Source of the DNA: Paralithodes platypus
Taxonomy: Eukaryota > Arthropoda > Malacostraca > Decapoda > Lithodidae
Assembly: GCA_032716605.1 (NCBI GenBank)
Contig: CM064572.1
Location: forward strand, 36,610,813 to 36,674,812
Reading direction: 5' to 3'
DNA: 64,000 nucleotides
This document shows positions 32,533 to 43,503 of the stretch, piece by piece; positions within the stretch are counted from its first letter, which is position 1; each line of letters begins with the position of its first letter. The translations under genes and the position numbers were made by a program. A model generated the notes under the pieces. The model made no database searches. It saw only the letters and a program-made list of their open reading frames with translations, and was not told the origin of the DNA.

Positions 32533-33685
32533 TACCAGAGATAACTGTACCAGTTGTAATATGAATATACACATGCATAATGGCACCGCATGTCGGATAT
32601 ACAAGCAACCATACCACTGGATTTGCATAGGATTGACACCAATAAATGAGGCGTACAATACAAGAGGGAAGAACCTCCATTTCTGCGATAGTTGTCTCGA
32701 TATCACATGGCAAGTCATACAGACTGTAGAAAATACAGAAGTACAAGATAGACTGAAATATAGCCAAGACATAGCTACCTTTCACAGAAAATGGGGAACT
32801 ATTGGGGCCTCAGGGCCCATACTAATATCACAACCCACACACGCACACCTTCCCATGAAAATGCCCACATTGCCTCCTGCACATCAATACACATCGCCTG
32901 CCGAACAACAACCTTTCGCACCCTACATATCCACAAACCCTGCCGCACATCTCCCCACACCTCCCCAGACCCAGAAAACACCCACATTAATCCCATCTAT
33001 GGCCATTGACCACCCTACTGCTGTTGATCAAATACATTTGCAGGATGAACGTAGGATGCAACAAGGCCCCATATCAGGCTCCCCTTCCACATCGTCTCCC
33101 CCCTCACCACTGCCATCTGCCCACCTACAACCGACCCGTAACTCCACCCCCCTGCAGGCCTCACCCACCCATACACCAAGCCCACTATCACCCACAACCA
33201 CACTTAGCTCACTACATAACCCCTTGCAGCCCCAGCCACACCTACTGGGGTTGTCTACACCAGTGTGCAGATATTATCTGGAAAGAAGGTGCTACTTTGG
33301 TCAAAAGGGCGAATATAATGGGAATGCATGTAGATTTGCTCATCCCAAAATTTGCAACAACATAACCAGTCATGGAAAATGTAGATTTGGTGAAACCTGC
33401 AAATACCACCACCCATCCCTTTGCAAGACATCACTTGAGAACAAGACCTGCTACAATATGAAATGCCCAGCTTTTCATATTAAAGGGACTTGGAGATATG
33501 CTAGACCTAACACGAATGGTAGCCCAAAAAACTCTCTAGCTATGCGAGGAAGAGACAGAGGAAAAAGGCAAGGAGGGAAAGGGCAGATGAAGATGAAGAG
33601 ACTGAGGGAGATGGAAGAGCACATAGAACACCTCGAGCACCTCCTGGCCTCCCAAGAGTGGCCAATACATCCCGAAGACTATTAG
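32435..33685 (+). CDS. LINE D ORF1 protein with PHD-like and CCCH zinc fingers
   Basis: 416 codons, intact. The true start may be later than ATG 32435, since residues 1-35 are low-complexity. Residues about 36-90 form a PHD-like finger: CTSC, PYHWIC, FCDSC. A Pro/Thr/Ser-rich stretch covers about 120-280. Three CCCH-type fingers follow: CRYYLERRC with RFAHP, CNNITSHGKC with KYHH, CKTSLENKTC with CPAFH. A basic region and a short coiled-coil (MKRLREMEEHIEHLEHLL) close the protein. ORF1 proteins bind element RNA in retrotransposition complexes; CCCH fingers suggest RNA binding. It overlaps ORF2 by 28 nt in another frame. Confidence 0.8.
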   Translation: MSSKPPPPSLSLSLSLSLPLVRAGGKKKKKIFFTRDNCTSCNMNIHMHNGTACRIYKQPYHWICIGLTPINEAYNTRGKNLHFCDSCLDITWQVIQTVENTEVQDRLKYSQDIATFHRKWGTIGASGPILISQPTHAHLPMKMPTLPPAHQYTSPAEQQPFAPYISTNPAAHLPTPPQTQKTPTLIPSMAIDHPTAVDQIHLQDERRMQQGPISGSPSTSSPPSPLPSAHLQPTRNSTPLQASPTHTPSPLSPTTTLSSLHNPLQPQPHLLGLSTPVCRYYLERRCYFGQKGEYNGNACRFAHPKICNNITSHGKCRFGETCKYHHPSLCKTSLENKTCYNMKCPAFHIKGTWRYARPNTNGSPKNSLAMRGRDRGKRQGGKGQMKMKRLREMEEHIEHLEHLLASQEWPIHPEDY

Positions 33686-36674
33686 GTACACATAGTACTC
33701 CAAACAATCCCTCCCCAATCTTGTTTGCAAATATCCAAGGCCTAAAAAATAGAACCACGAACAAAGTACCATTTATTAGGGGCCTGCTAGAAGAAGGAAA
33801 CGCTATATTTGCGGCTCTCACAGAAACTCACATTAAAGATCAGGAAGATAGTGAGGTATGGATTCCTGGTTACAACCTACATAGGGCGGACAGAACGCAT
33901 AGATCACATGGAGGTGTAGCCTTGTACATACATGACTCACTGATATGTACTGAATTCCTAAATAACAGTAATGAAGTGGTGGAAATACTTGGAGTTAAAA
34001 TAGAATCCCTAAATTTAGCAGTTATTGTTACATACAGGCCTCCAGACTCATCCCGAGAAGAATTAAAAACCCAGCTCAACAAAATAAAATCAGAAGTGGA
34101 AACCCTGGGGAACCCAACACCAAATATTATATGGCTAGGAGACTTTAACCTACCAAACATTAAATGGAGACAACTAGAAAACCAGTTAGTGGCAAATAAC
34201 ACCGGAGAAGCAAATACTAATACGAGAGAGCTTTTTGAACTTTGTGATTTTTTTAGTCTTACCCAACATATTGCTGAACCCACACGGGAAAACAATATCT
34301 TAGACCTGGTCTTCACTAACAACGACTCTCTAGTACACAGCATTAACATATCGGACACAACATACTCAGATCATAAATTAATTGAGATCAAAACAACCTT
34401 AGAAAGTGTACAGACAACCTCAGAATCGAGAAAAAAAAACGGCCCCTTCAGTAAATTTAACTTCAATAACAAAAACATTAGATGGGAAGAGGTAAATCAA
34501 GAAATGGAGGAAATATAGACTGGGAAGATTTAATGGATAACCTGACACCAGCAGAATGTCTAGTCTTAATAACAGAAACCATGACCCAAATCTGTAGCCA
34601 CCATATACCTGCAAGACAAACAAAACGAAGAAGCAAACAAGATCGGGAAAGGAGGAGGCTGTACAGAAGAAGAAAATTACTCACACAAAGATTCACACAT
34701 CAAAATCTACAGGATAGGCAAAAGGTCGAAATAGATAGAGAAATTGTGGAAATTGAACAAAGGCTAAGAATATCATATGAACTACAACATATGGAAGAGG
34801 AGAGGAAAGCTATTGCAGGTATAAAGGAAAATTCCAAATACTTCTTTTCATACGCCAAACAAAAGGCTAAAACAACATCAAACATCGGCCCACTGAGCAA
34901 AGGGGACGGCTATTTCACAGGGGACAAAAAGGAAATGAGCGAACTCTTAAGCAGGCAGTATGAAATGGCATTCAGTGAGCCTGATGAAACAAAAGTCATC
35001 AGAGACCAAAATATATTTTTCATGGAAACCTCCCCCACGGAAACCCCCTCAGATGCTGGATATTGATTTCGGTCCAAAAGACATAGAAGAGGCCATTTCC
35101 AACATGCCATCCCACTCGGCACCAGGCCCGGACTCATGGAATTCGATCCTAATGAAAAAATGTAAGGAAAACCTCTCAAAACCCCTGGCTATAATGTGGA
35201 GAAGAAATCTAGACACTGGTGACATACCAGATAGCTTGAAAAACGCAATAATTGCCCCACTGCATAAAGGAGGGAGTAAAGCACTACCAAAAAACTACCG
35301 CCCGGTAGCTCTAACCTCTCACATCATTAAAGTTTTCGAGCGAGTCCTGCGAAGCAAAATTTCAACATTCATGGAGACAAATGAACTACACAACACCGGT
35401 CAACATGGGTTCAGAGCGGGAAGATCATGTCTCTCACAACTTTTGGAACACTATGCCAAATTCTTAAAGCGCTAGAAGAAAAGAAAAACGTGGATGTCAT
35501 TTACACCGATTTTGCTAAGGCATTTGATAAATGTGACCATGGTATAATAGCCCACAAACTGAAAGCAAAAGGTATAACTGGGAAAATCGGACGGTGGATA
35601 TACAATTTCCTCGTAAACCGAAAACAATCGGTAGCAGTAAACAAAGTCACTTCTGAGCCTTCGGATGTCAAAAGCTCAGTGCCCCAAGGAACAGTGCTAG
35701 CGCCCCTTCTGTTCCTCATACTAATTTGCGACATAGATACCAACACCAGACACAGTACGGTGTCGTCTTTTGCTGATGACACAAAATTAAGCAAGATAGT
35801 AAACACACAAGAGGACACGGGCCGACTACAGGAAGACATGAATGTAGTGTTCCAGTGGACCAGGGAAAACAACATGCAATTCAATGAGGAAAAATTCCAA
35901 TTAATACGGTACGGAGATAATAATGGTGTTAAAGAAATTACAAATTATTTAACAGAATCTAACCACATAATAGAACGGAAAGACAGTGTGAAAGACCTTG
36001 GGGTATTAATGTCTGAAAATATGGGTTTCAAAGTGGCGGCTGCGAAACATCTAACGGGTTGGATTCTGCGTACTTTTAAAACACGCGGTGAATTGCCTAT
36101 GATAACGCTCTTCAAATCTCTAGTGCTACCGCGGCTTAAATACTGTAGCGTATTAACATCCCGATACAAAGCAGGTGAAATAAATGACGTAGAAAGTGTA
36201 CAAAGAAATTTCACTTCGCATATAAGTTCGATAAAACATCTACACTATTGGGAGCGTTTAAGAGCACTGAATCTGTACTCACTGGAACGTAGAAGAGAAC
36301 GTTACCTAATATTATACACGTGGAAAATCGCAGAGGGTTTAGTACCAAACCTACATACTCCGATAGTCATGAAATTCAGTGATAGGAGAGGCTGGGAATG
36401 CGAAATCCCCCGGATGAATAACAGGGGTGCTATGGGCTCTCTGCGAGAGGGCTGGTTATCACACAGAGGCCCACGTCTCTTCAACAAACTCCCACGGCGA
36501 GTAAGAGACATGAGAGACATCTCGTTAGACAACTTCAAGAGAGCCCTAGATGTCGAACTGCAAAAAGTGCCAGACGAGCCCATCCTCGCAAGGGAGCGAG
36601 CTGTCGCTTCAAACAGTCTACTGCACCAAATCACCACCCATAACGAGGGGCGTCGCGCTCCTTGGTGCCGCTAG
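33658..36674 (+). pseudogene. LINE D ORF2: APE endonuclease and reverse transcriptase
   Basis: Endonuclease (33658-34516): NIQGLKNR, ALTETHIKDQ, GGVALYIHDS, VTYRPPD, IWLGDFNLPNIKW, ILDLVFTNND, YSDHKLIEI, all catalytic residues present. RT: SAPGPDSWNSILMKK, LPKNYRPVALTSHIIKV, GQHGFRAGRSCLSQLL, DVIYTDFAKAFDKCDHG, SSVPQGTVLAPLLFLI, SFADDTKLSK. Tail: PRLKYCSVLTSRY, RRRERYLILYTWKI, PRLFNKLPRRV. Frameshifts occur near 34500, 35060 and 35460, so the protein is broken, but no domain is missing. Confidence 0.85.
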
Positions 36675-38897
36675 AAGAGCGGCGAACACATCTAAAGGTA
36701 TCTAAAGGTATAGCTGGCTTGCCTCGTGGGGATTCGTTGAGGGAGTTTTTTACCATGCTTTGTGACGTCATGTTTGGCTGGCTTCTTTAGTATTGGCTGG
36801 AGGACTTGTTACCGCTTTTTTCCCACGCGGCTCGAGCTAGTGCTAGTATATATACAGCTCCCTCGCCACTCTCTCCCTCAGATCTGGTTTCTAGAACGCA
36901 TACCTCTTATCCCTTTGATATCTGTCTCCCTCACCGCACCTGAGAACCTTTTCCTCTGCCTATCTCTCTCATTTTCCATATCTTTCACCACCTTTTATTA
37001 ATATTATACCCCCTCTGGTTAACTCTGCATAATCAGCCTCATGCTGGCCAGTTGTATTGTGCGTTAAGGTCTTATATAACCCATGTATGTTAGTTGTTAA
37101 GATAAGTTGATCACGAAGCATTGGTTGGCATTCACATTGTTCAGTATCGCTTCCTATAATTATTAGTGCTCTGCTGGATTAGATAATGCTAGACTTGGAG
37201 TCTGATATTATAAGGTATTGTTTCCGATGGGTGCTGGCTTTAGTTAAAAGCTGCACGACATACCTGAGAACTGGAGTTGATTGGGTAAATTCTAGTCTGT
37301 GTGCCATTGAGAGTAGAGCATGCACGAATGAGGGCTTTTTGCCTATACCATTCTGCACTGTTCTAAGCTCGTTGTTTGTCTTTGAGGTACGCCAGGAAAA
37401 CGCTTAATACTTTGGTATTAAGGTTTCTCAAGAGAGCTACCCTTCCCTATAACGTAATATTTGACGCACAGACTTGAGATTTGCACTAGGCTATGCGGCA
37501 TGCCATGCGCACCAGTATCTCGTATCATTGACTCTAGCTAGACTTTATCAGTCATAGTAGACATTAAGTATATTAAACCAATTACTCTTTTTATGCATAC
37601 CCGTTTATGATTACACAAGCATTTCGCAGCCTAGTTTGATGTATTGAGACACAAACGACTTAGGCTCTTTTTGTTGATAGGAATACTGCATTGTCGTGGC
37701 GATTATTATTATTGTTGTGGCGTTTAGGATATTCTTGGCTCCGACTGCATTATATCTCCTGCCTTTTTGTGTGCATAGCCTGCATGAGCATTGTTCCGCT
37801 GCCTGCCTTTTTGGGTTCCATTTCCGATTCGAGCATCTTGATAGCATCTAACATTTAAAGAAGATTCCTTGTTGGTGTTGAAGGACTTTAGTGCACTTTC
37901 TTTCATGCAGGAGTGCCTGACATTTATTGATTAAAGTAATGTAAGCTGTAACTTCTCTTACCACCTTACTTTGCATACCATAACCAAGCACCTTCGGTTA
38001 TAGGTAGTAATAGGCTGTTTTCACATAACATTAAGCCTAGAATAGACGCACATTTATTGAGAGTTTAATAACCTATTATTGCATATAGAACTCTGAAGAG
38101 TATTTGTGTTCTTTGTTCACTGGGAATATACATCAGAGGTTGGATCTAACACTTTCCGTTGTAGCATTTATGCCATTACTAGTCCAATGAATAAGAACCC
38201 TGATATATTTAAACCTCAGTCGTAACACTTTCATCTCCCATTCGTTCAACATGACCATACCAGCTCAGCACCCTTCTGTCCACTCTGGCTGACAAATGTT
38301 CCTGCCGCCCCACTCTCCTACATATCTCTTCATTCCTCAATCTGTCTCTACGAGTAACTCCACACATACTCCTCAAGCAGCTCATCTCCATCACATCCAG
38401 CCCTCTTTTCTCCTTTTTCTTCAGAGCCCATGCCTCAGCCCTATACATCACTGTTGGCACAACAATTCCTTGATACAGTGCACTTTTTACTTTCACTCCG
38501 AGATTTCTCGTCTACCACATACTTCCCATTGCTCCGAAAACCTTCCTTCCTTCACACACTCTCTGCTTTACCTCCATTTCCATACCTCCACTCCTACTTA
38601 TCGTTCCTCCTAGATATTTAAAACACTATACTTGTTCCAATATTTCCCCATCCAGCCTCACATCTAGATTCACCCTATGTTCTCCCCTATTACACACCAT
38701 TACTTTACTTTTATTGACGTTCACCTTCAGTTTCCTCCTTCCACAAACCACACCAAACTCTTTGACTACCCGCTGCAGTTTCTCATCAGAATCCGCCACC
38801 AATGCTGTGTCATCAGCGAACAGCAACTGATTCAACTCCCAATCTCTACCATTCTTTCCTACTAAACCCAATCCTCTTCCCATGGCCTTCCCTCTTT

Positions 38898-40298
38898 CCA
38901 TGTGGTATGGTCAGTAACAATGAAAAAAGTCTTGCACCACAGATAATCATTGAAGAACCTACATGCACCCACAATTGCCATGGCCTCCTTGTCCGTAACT
39001 GAGTACCTCCTTTCTGCCGGTGTAAGTTTCTTTGAGAAATATCCGATAGGCTTTAAATCTTTCTCACCTTCCAATTGCGTAAGAGCTCCCCCGATGTGAG
39101 TGTCACTACCATCTGTGTGTAGTTCGAATGGTTTAGTTAAATCTGCTTTTACCAGTAGTGGAGCTGACATTAGCTTTTGTTTAAGAACCATGAAGGCATC
39201 TTCACATTCGCTCGACGACTCAAATTTGACATCTTTCTTTATGAGATTAGTTATAGGACTGACAATGGCTGCAAAGTCAGGAATATGCTTACGATAAAAG
39301 TTACACATACCTACAAAGCGTCTTACTTCTCTTATTTTGGTTGGTCGAGACATCTGTTCAAGGTTTCAAGGTTCTTGCTGTCAGGGCGCACTCCTTTTTC
39401 TGACACTATATGACCCAGAAACTTAATTTCACGCATTATGAAAGAACACTTGCTAACATTCAGCTTCATTCCAAATTCTGCTAGTCTTTCAAAGGTAGTC
39501 TTTAGCTTGCCTGGCATCTGATCAAAGGAATCTGACCAAATCACTACATCGTCTAAATAGTTCCTACAGCAATCTTTCTTAACTAGCAGGGCTAACACTT
39601 GCTGCATTTTCCTTGTAAAAATTGCTGGACTAACAGGCAACCCAAAAGGTAGGCACTTATATCTGAAAAAGATTACTGCCGTCTGAGAAAGTAGTCAAGT
39701 CATGAGAGCTCTCATCCAACCTTACCTGGAGATAGGCATCCTTCAAATCTAGAGTGCAGTAGTACTTTTTCCCTGCACTCTCCTCAACTAACTCATCTAG
39801 TCTAGGTAGTGGCTGAATATCAACTTTCACCTTTTTGTTTAGCGCCCTATAATCTATGCACATTCTCTTACTACCATCCGGCTTACTAACTAGTACAATT
39901 GGGGCTAGATACGCAGCAGTCGATTCCTCAATTACATCTTTAGCAATCATATCTTCAATAATTTCGGCAATCACCTTCTTTTCTTGCTCAAGATGTCGAT
40001 ACAAGGGCATGCATAGAGGGTCAGAGTCATTAGTAACAATGTGGGCTTCAGATACCTTTAGGGTGCCTATTTCTTTTGGGCCCAGGATGAAGAGCGAGTT
40101 ATTATTCAATATTACTTCTGTTAACTGGTCTTTCTGAGACTGAGACAGATGTGGCCACTTTAGCCCTCCTAGAATTGAATTAAGAGCTGCACGTCGGTCA
40201 CTCCCATCCTGTGCCTGATCCATGTGGGGTAACAAGGCGTTATCAACCCGGACGACTGAAGCTACATTACTACTCTCAGTTTCGTCACCTGCTCTCAC
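38898..40298 (-). pseudogene. Gypsy-2 reverse transcriptase and RNase H (truncated)
   Basis: RT: STAAYLAPIVLVSKPDGSKR, MCIDYRALNKKVKVDIQPLP, YYCTLDLKDAYLQVRLD, then after a short break PVSPAIFTRKMQQ, RNYLDDVVIWSD (YLDD catalytic motif), KCSFIMREIKFLGHIVSEKG and VRRFVGMCNFYRKHIPDF. RNase H: FELHTDGSDTHIGGALTQ, YSVTDKEAMAIV and IVTDHT, where it stops. Frameshifts fall near 39650 and 39345. Confidence 0.8.
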
Positions 40299-40313
40299 TA
40301 CTTTAGGTTGACC

Positions 40314-40994
40314 CTAGGCATACCCTCCATTTGGTTCAAAGAAAGTGATACTCAATTCTTCAATGACCCAATACATTCCGAGTACCTGTCCCGGCTTTAG
40401 TCTCACTGGACCCTTTGTCGGATTGGTTATAGGCAAGTAACATTCTCCCTCTCCATCAACAGTCATCCAACAATTTAGTCCTAACGACGCCTTACCCTTG
40501 GCTCTCCGAAACTTACTTATATGCAGAATATCTCCTGGATTCCTATCTTTTAGAGTGATTGGTACTGACATGACGGTCTGTGCTGGCAGCACCGTCCTAC
40601 ATCTCACATGCACCAGGTTTCCTTCAACACTTCTTGTATGGTTAGGCAGAAACTTTATTTGATTGACAGTTTGACAACGCTTACTACTGATTTCGTGCTG
40701 CTGACCGGGGTGGTCTCCTTACCGGGGTTGCATCTCCTTATCTTTTCCATCCCAAGTGAAAATTGCCCGACCAATTAGATCAGCACCCATAAGCACCTCT
40801 GGTGATGGGCTGGTCTATCAGAGTGAGAACTGAGCGATCTCTGCCATACCCATAGCTTACTCTGACTGTTCCTTTAACTTATATATTTTCTAGATCTCAA
40901 GTGACGGCGTCTTTTCCGTGGATTGACCTCCCAATCTACCAAGATTGGAAGCCAAAACGTCACATTTTTCCCTTGCCCCTCAACTTTCTCTTCA
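40314..40994 (-). pseudogene. Gypsy-2 protease-RT linker
   Basis: Minus-strand frame 40314-40613 has VRCRTVLPAQTVMSVPITLK and LPITNPTKGPVRLKPGQVLG, a conserved spacer of many gypsy pol proteins before RT. Between it and the SINE the protease C-terminal part is readable as KVEGQGKNVTFWLPILVDW but soon frameshifted. Confidence 0.6.
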
Positions 40995-40998
40995 TAAT

Positions 40999-41218
40999 TG
41001 CTGAGGGGCACAGGGCCCTGGGTGGGGCTTTGGTTTCCCGGGCATTTCTGCACCCTCCTCAGCTCCCCGCCATGGAGTGGCTTCGGTCACCCAGGCTTTA
41101 TTGTGGTCGGCAGGGAGGGTTCTGTGGGGGCGCTCGGTTATGGCCTTGGAATTGCTCGGGGCCTTGGGGCTGTTCGGCCAGGCAGCTTGGGGAACAACAA
41201 CAACAACAACAACAAGTA
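40999..41218 (+). mobile_element. SINE-like element with (AAC)n tail
   Basis: Target duplication ATAAT (40994-40998, 41219-41223). About 220 bp, G-rich, ending GGGGAACAACAACAACAAC. No clear tRNA A/B boxes; the source RNA is unknown. A partial relative lies at 62797-62860 (GGACCTTGGGGCTGATCC, CCTGGGGAACAGG). It interrupts the Gypsy-2 protease frame, which reads VIVPDY on one side and EEKVEG on the other. Confidence 0.7.
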
Positions 41219-41223
41219 ATAAT

Positions 41224-41455
41224 CTGGAACTATCACGAAACGCTGCACGACACTCAACTTGGGCGCAATACGTACTACAGAAGAGACTTGTCCGGCTATG
41301 GTTAACTTGTCATTCGACACCGAATGTAGAGGACGCCTGCATGCACTAACTTTCAACCCTAAACGATCCGCTGTGCTCTTTTTCATCAACGACGCCACAC
41401 TTCCTGTGTCTACAAAAGCTGAGACCCGAAGTTGTCCCAAATTCAAGCATATCAA
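41224..41455 (-). pseudogene. Gypsy-2 aspartic protease
   Basis: CLNLGQLRVSAFVDTGSVAS carries the catalytic D-T-G; it continues to VIVPDYY, where the SINE cuts in. It processes Gag-Pol in active elements. Confidence 0.75.
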
Positions 41456-41599
41456 TGGGGTGTCTACTTTGCCCCGTACTTGGTTGACCTTCTTTACCTC
41501 GGCACTCGAAAGGTTATGTCGACATTCACTCAGTTCTATATCTTGTACACTACATACTACATCCTGACTGGCTGAGTATGTCGACCGGGACTCCTCTAG

Positions 41600-42763
41600 T
41601 CATTGACCAGGGGTTTGTGTGTTTGTACTTAGCTGAGAGTCATGCTGTGGAGGGGGGTTAGGTGTTACGGGAGATCTACTTTGTGCATTTGCCTGTTGTT
41701 CCCTACTCCGGTTAGGTCTTCCCAGACACCCTTCATGTCCCCTTCTAGAGTTAACTTTTAGACATTCAAAACAACTTCCATACTCTGGTTTCCTCGGACA
41801 GTCTAACCTATGATGTCTACTCCCATTTGAACACCAACCACAATACCTGGGGGAAGATCCAGGCCTAGAGGACAGCTGATAAACTTGCGAATTAGCTACT
41901 GAGTAAGAGACATTACTGACATCTGGCTTGGCGACACTACTAGCGGTTGGAACATTACTAACATAAGTCCCCGGTTCATCAGCAACCTTAGCCACCCTAC
42001 GACACTGTCTACTGTATATCCCAGTTCTCTCTCTAACTCTGAAATAAAAGTCTCCTCCATTCCCAAGTCGCGAAATAAGTCCAACCGTTCTCTAACCTCG
42101 TGAGGAACATTATGGAGGATTGCTCTCTTCCACATGCGCTCCACATTAGGTGGGTTAATATGGATGTTTTCCCGACAAATTGCTCATGAACTGTCTAACA
42201 AACCTCCTAAGTGGGTCGTCAAAATTGTACTCCATCTGAGCTAGTTCCCTGAAAGCATCTGCAACACCCGTAGGACCTCCGAACTCTTTTTGCAGCATCC
42301 TTCGAATATCCAAATATGTACCTCCTGACGTACACAAACTTAACTCTCCCAAGATATAAGTGCGAAGTTCTGTATCCATCCGAGTGAGTGCTACTGCTTT
42401 CTGCTTCTCTAGGTTAACTGTGACAGACTCCACTTGCATGACGAAATGATCCACCAACGTCCTGGTGTGAAGTCCATACATCTCACTCATTTTCAACACA
42501 TCTACGCCCTTGCACTCTAGCACTAACGAACTGTCCTGCCCCTCTTGCATGGTTCCGACTGGTAACTTAGACATCTGCGGGGTTGACTGCCATAACGGGC
42601 TGCCAATCTTTGTAGGAACGAGTTCAGGTGGACTTAACCGTTCCTCCAACAATTTAATACGAGAGAGACATGCATCAAGAGTAACCATCTGTTCCTGTTT
42701 TATACCCGCACCATCAGTCACCTCTACATCAAAATTAATGAGTCGTTGGACACTGGGTTCCAT
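41600..42763 (-). pseudogene. Gypsy-2 gag with zinc clusters
   Basis: ATG 42763 (EPSVQRLINFDVEVTDG). Capsid-like part: ALTRMDTELRTYILGEL, RRMLQKEFGGPTGVADAFRE, MEYNFDDPLRRFVRQF. The frame shifts near 42155 to RMWKRAILHNVPHEVRERL, then near 42000 to a Ser/Pro-rich tail with CGWCSNGSRHHRLDC and CFECLKVNSRRGHEGC, two unusual Cys/His clusters in the knuckle position. Stop at 41600. Confidence 0.7.
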
Positions 42764-42924
42764 TTTGAACTATTAAGCACGGTTACACGGGATATAATCA
42801 ATAAATGTCTCCCACCTGCGCAGCAATGCTCAGATAAATGTGGAAATGGTAAATGTATAATACAATGACAGTACAGGCACATATGAATGTATTTTTACCT
42901 TGGAGAACTGGGGTTCAAACCGAC

Positions 42925-43412
42925 TTAACACCTTACGAGCGGCCTATGCGGTTTATTTATGTGTACCGCCCAGCGGGGTGTTTTTAGCCAAAATAGGGCT
43001 GTTTACGTGATCATTTTCATGCCTAAATAAGACCCAGAACGTAAAACAAGTATCTATCCCTGAAAGGGCATAAACAGAGCTTTCGAATGACACCATAACG
43101 ATCCTTGTATGATGGATAGTTTTCTTGCAATAACCGTGCAACGCGAGTGCAAAAAGCAGGTAATTCGGTACTTTCGGTACATAATTGAGTATGTAGCGAG
43201 TGAGAGAGGGAGGAGGGAGCTGAGATTTGTGTCAGTAGGTTCGCCGCGGTGGTCTGGAGCAGTCATACGCTCGCTAGTCTCCTGCCACCACTTGTCTCTC
43301 TCTCTCAGCCACATTACGTGCTGAAATTGCCACTCGAGTTATGTCGAGCGCCGCCACATAGTCCAGCTTTATTAAATACGACTTAAGTGGTGAGCCGCTA
43401 ATAAAGGGTTAA
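42925..43412 (+). repeat. TTAA MITE, family Y copy 3
   Basis: TTAA at 42925-42928 and 43409-43412; 488 bp, almost identical inside to 24032-24519, with differences concentrated in the last 40 bp. It lies in the non-coding leader of Gypsy-2 between gag and the presumed LTR. Confidence 0.85.
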
Positions 43413-43503
43413 TTTCCCTCAATTATTCTTAATTAACCCAAATTATAAACATTTGAATTACCCTCGGTGGAGTAACAGTTCATCCCACCGCATTGCCACC
43501 ATT

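Larger units (their letters stand above)
31949..36709 (+). mobile_element. LINE D: nearly complete non-LTR retrotransposon in the LTR-1 3' LTR
   Basis: 4.76 kb. 5' UTR (31949-32434) with C, TC, A and T runs, ORF1 (32435-33685), overlapping ORF2 (33658-36674), and a 35-bp 3' end of two ATCTAAAGGT units with no poly-A. Target duplication is at most AT. No 5' truncation is evident, so it may be full length. ORF2 has three frameshifts. Terminal short repeats instead of poly-A are typical of the CR1 group. Confidence 0.85.
25642..38227 (+). mobile_element. LTR-1: long-LTR Ty3/gypsy-like element with integrase before RNase H
   Basis: Ends TGTGACG and CGTAACA; target duplication CTTT (25638-25641, 38228-38231). 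LTRs of about 1.8 kb: 25642-27454, and 31643-38227 with LINE D inside. The internal part codes gag, protease, integrase and RNase H in that order. A purine tract AAAAATCTTGGGGGGG precedes the 3' LTR. Compared with LTR-2 it has lost the first part of integrase and essentially all of RT, so it is a non-autonomous or dead deletion derivative. Confidence 0.85.
31643..38227 (+). repeat. LTR-1 3' LTR, split by LINE D
   Basis: 31643-31948 and 36710-38227 together give about 1.82 kb, colinear with the 5' LTR. The break falls in GACGTCAT-AGCTGG of the 5' copy. The two LTRs differ by scattered point changes and small indels, so the insertion is not brand new. Confidence 0.9.
25464..38897 (-). pseudogene. 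RTE-1 reverse transcriptase, C-terminal half (split)
   Basis: From 38897 downward: WELNQLLFADDTALVADS (catalytic FADD), VVCGRRKLKVNVNKSKVM, HRVNLDVRLDGEILEQ. Then, after stops and a frameshift (about 38630-38500), LYQGIVVPTVMYRAEAW, KKEKRGLDVMEMSCLRS, RRVLSWYGHVERMGDE. The last part (RPPLRWRDC-type, stop TGA 25464-25466) lies beyond LTR-1. A YGHV-x-R-M tail is typical of RTE-clade RT proteins. Copy 63287-63907 gives the uninterrupted order. Confidence 0.8.
25067..38908 (-). mobile_element. RTE-1: RTE-type LINE split by a 12.6-kb LTR element
   Basis: Target duplication CCATGTGGTAT at 25067-25077 and 38898-38908. The 3' end is at the low-coordinate side (TAGA repeats 25078-25094 on the minus strand), with the 3' UTR up to 25463. 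Coding sequence is at 25464-25641 and resumes at 38228. It is interrupted by LTR-1 with a CTTT duplication. The 5' end is truncated inside the RT domain, at about 38897. It is inserted at the broken RNase H end of Gypsy-2. Confidence 0.85.
38898..43503 (-). mobile_element. Gypsy-2: Ty3/gypsy element, truncated after RNase H
   Basis: Minus-strand order gag (41600-42763), protease (41224-41455), linker (40314-40994), RT (39332-40298), RNase H (38898-39353). This is the usual gypsy order and distinct from LTR-1/LTR-2. The RNase H frame breaks at 38898 where RTE-1 begins, and no integrase is found beyond RTE-1. The 5' LTR probably ends near 43504, where TGTAGGGG (plus strand) is the inverse of a CA terminus. 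A SINE (40999-41218) and a MITE (42925-43412) are nested. Confidence 0.75.

Noticed and set aside
32344..32785. Minus-strand ORFs of about 142-144 residues
   Set aside because: They are antisense to LINE D ORF1 and run through its C/CT/A tracts, giving Phe and Glu-Arg runs.
41896..42144. Separate small gene with an ERMWKRAILHNVP start
   Set aside because: It is the frameshifted continuation of Gypsy-2 gag, directly downstream and overlapping in context.
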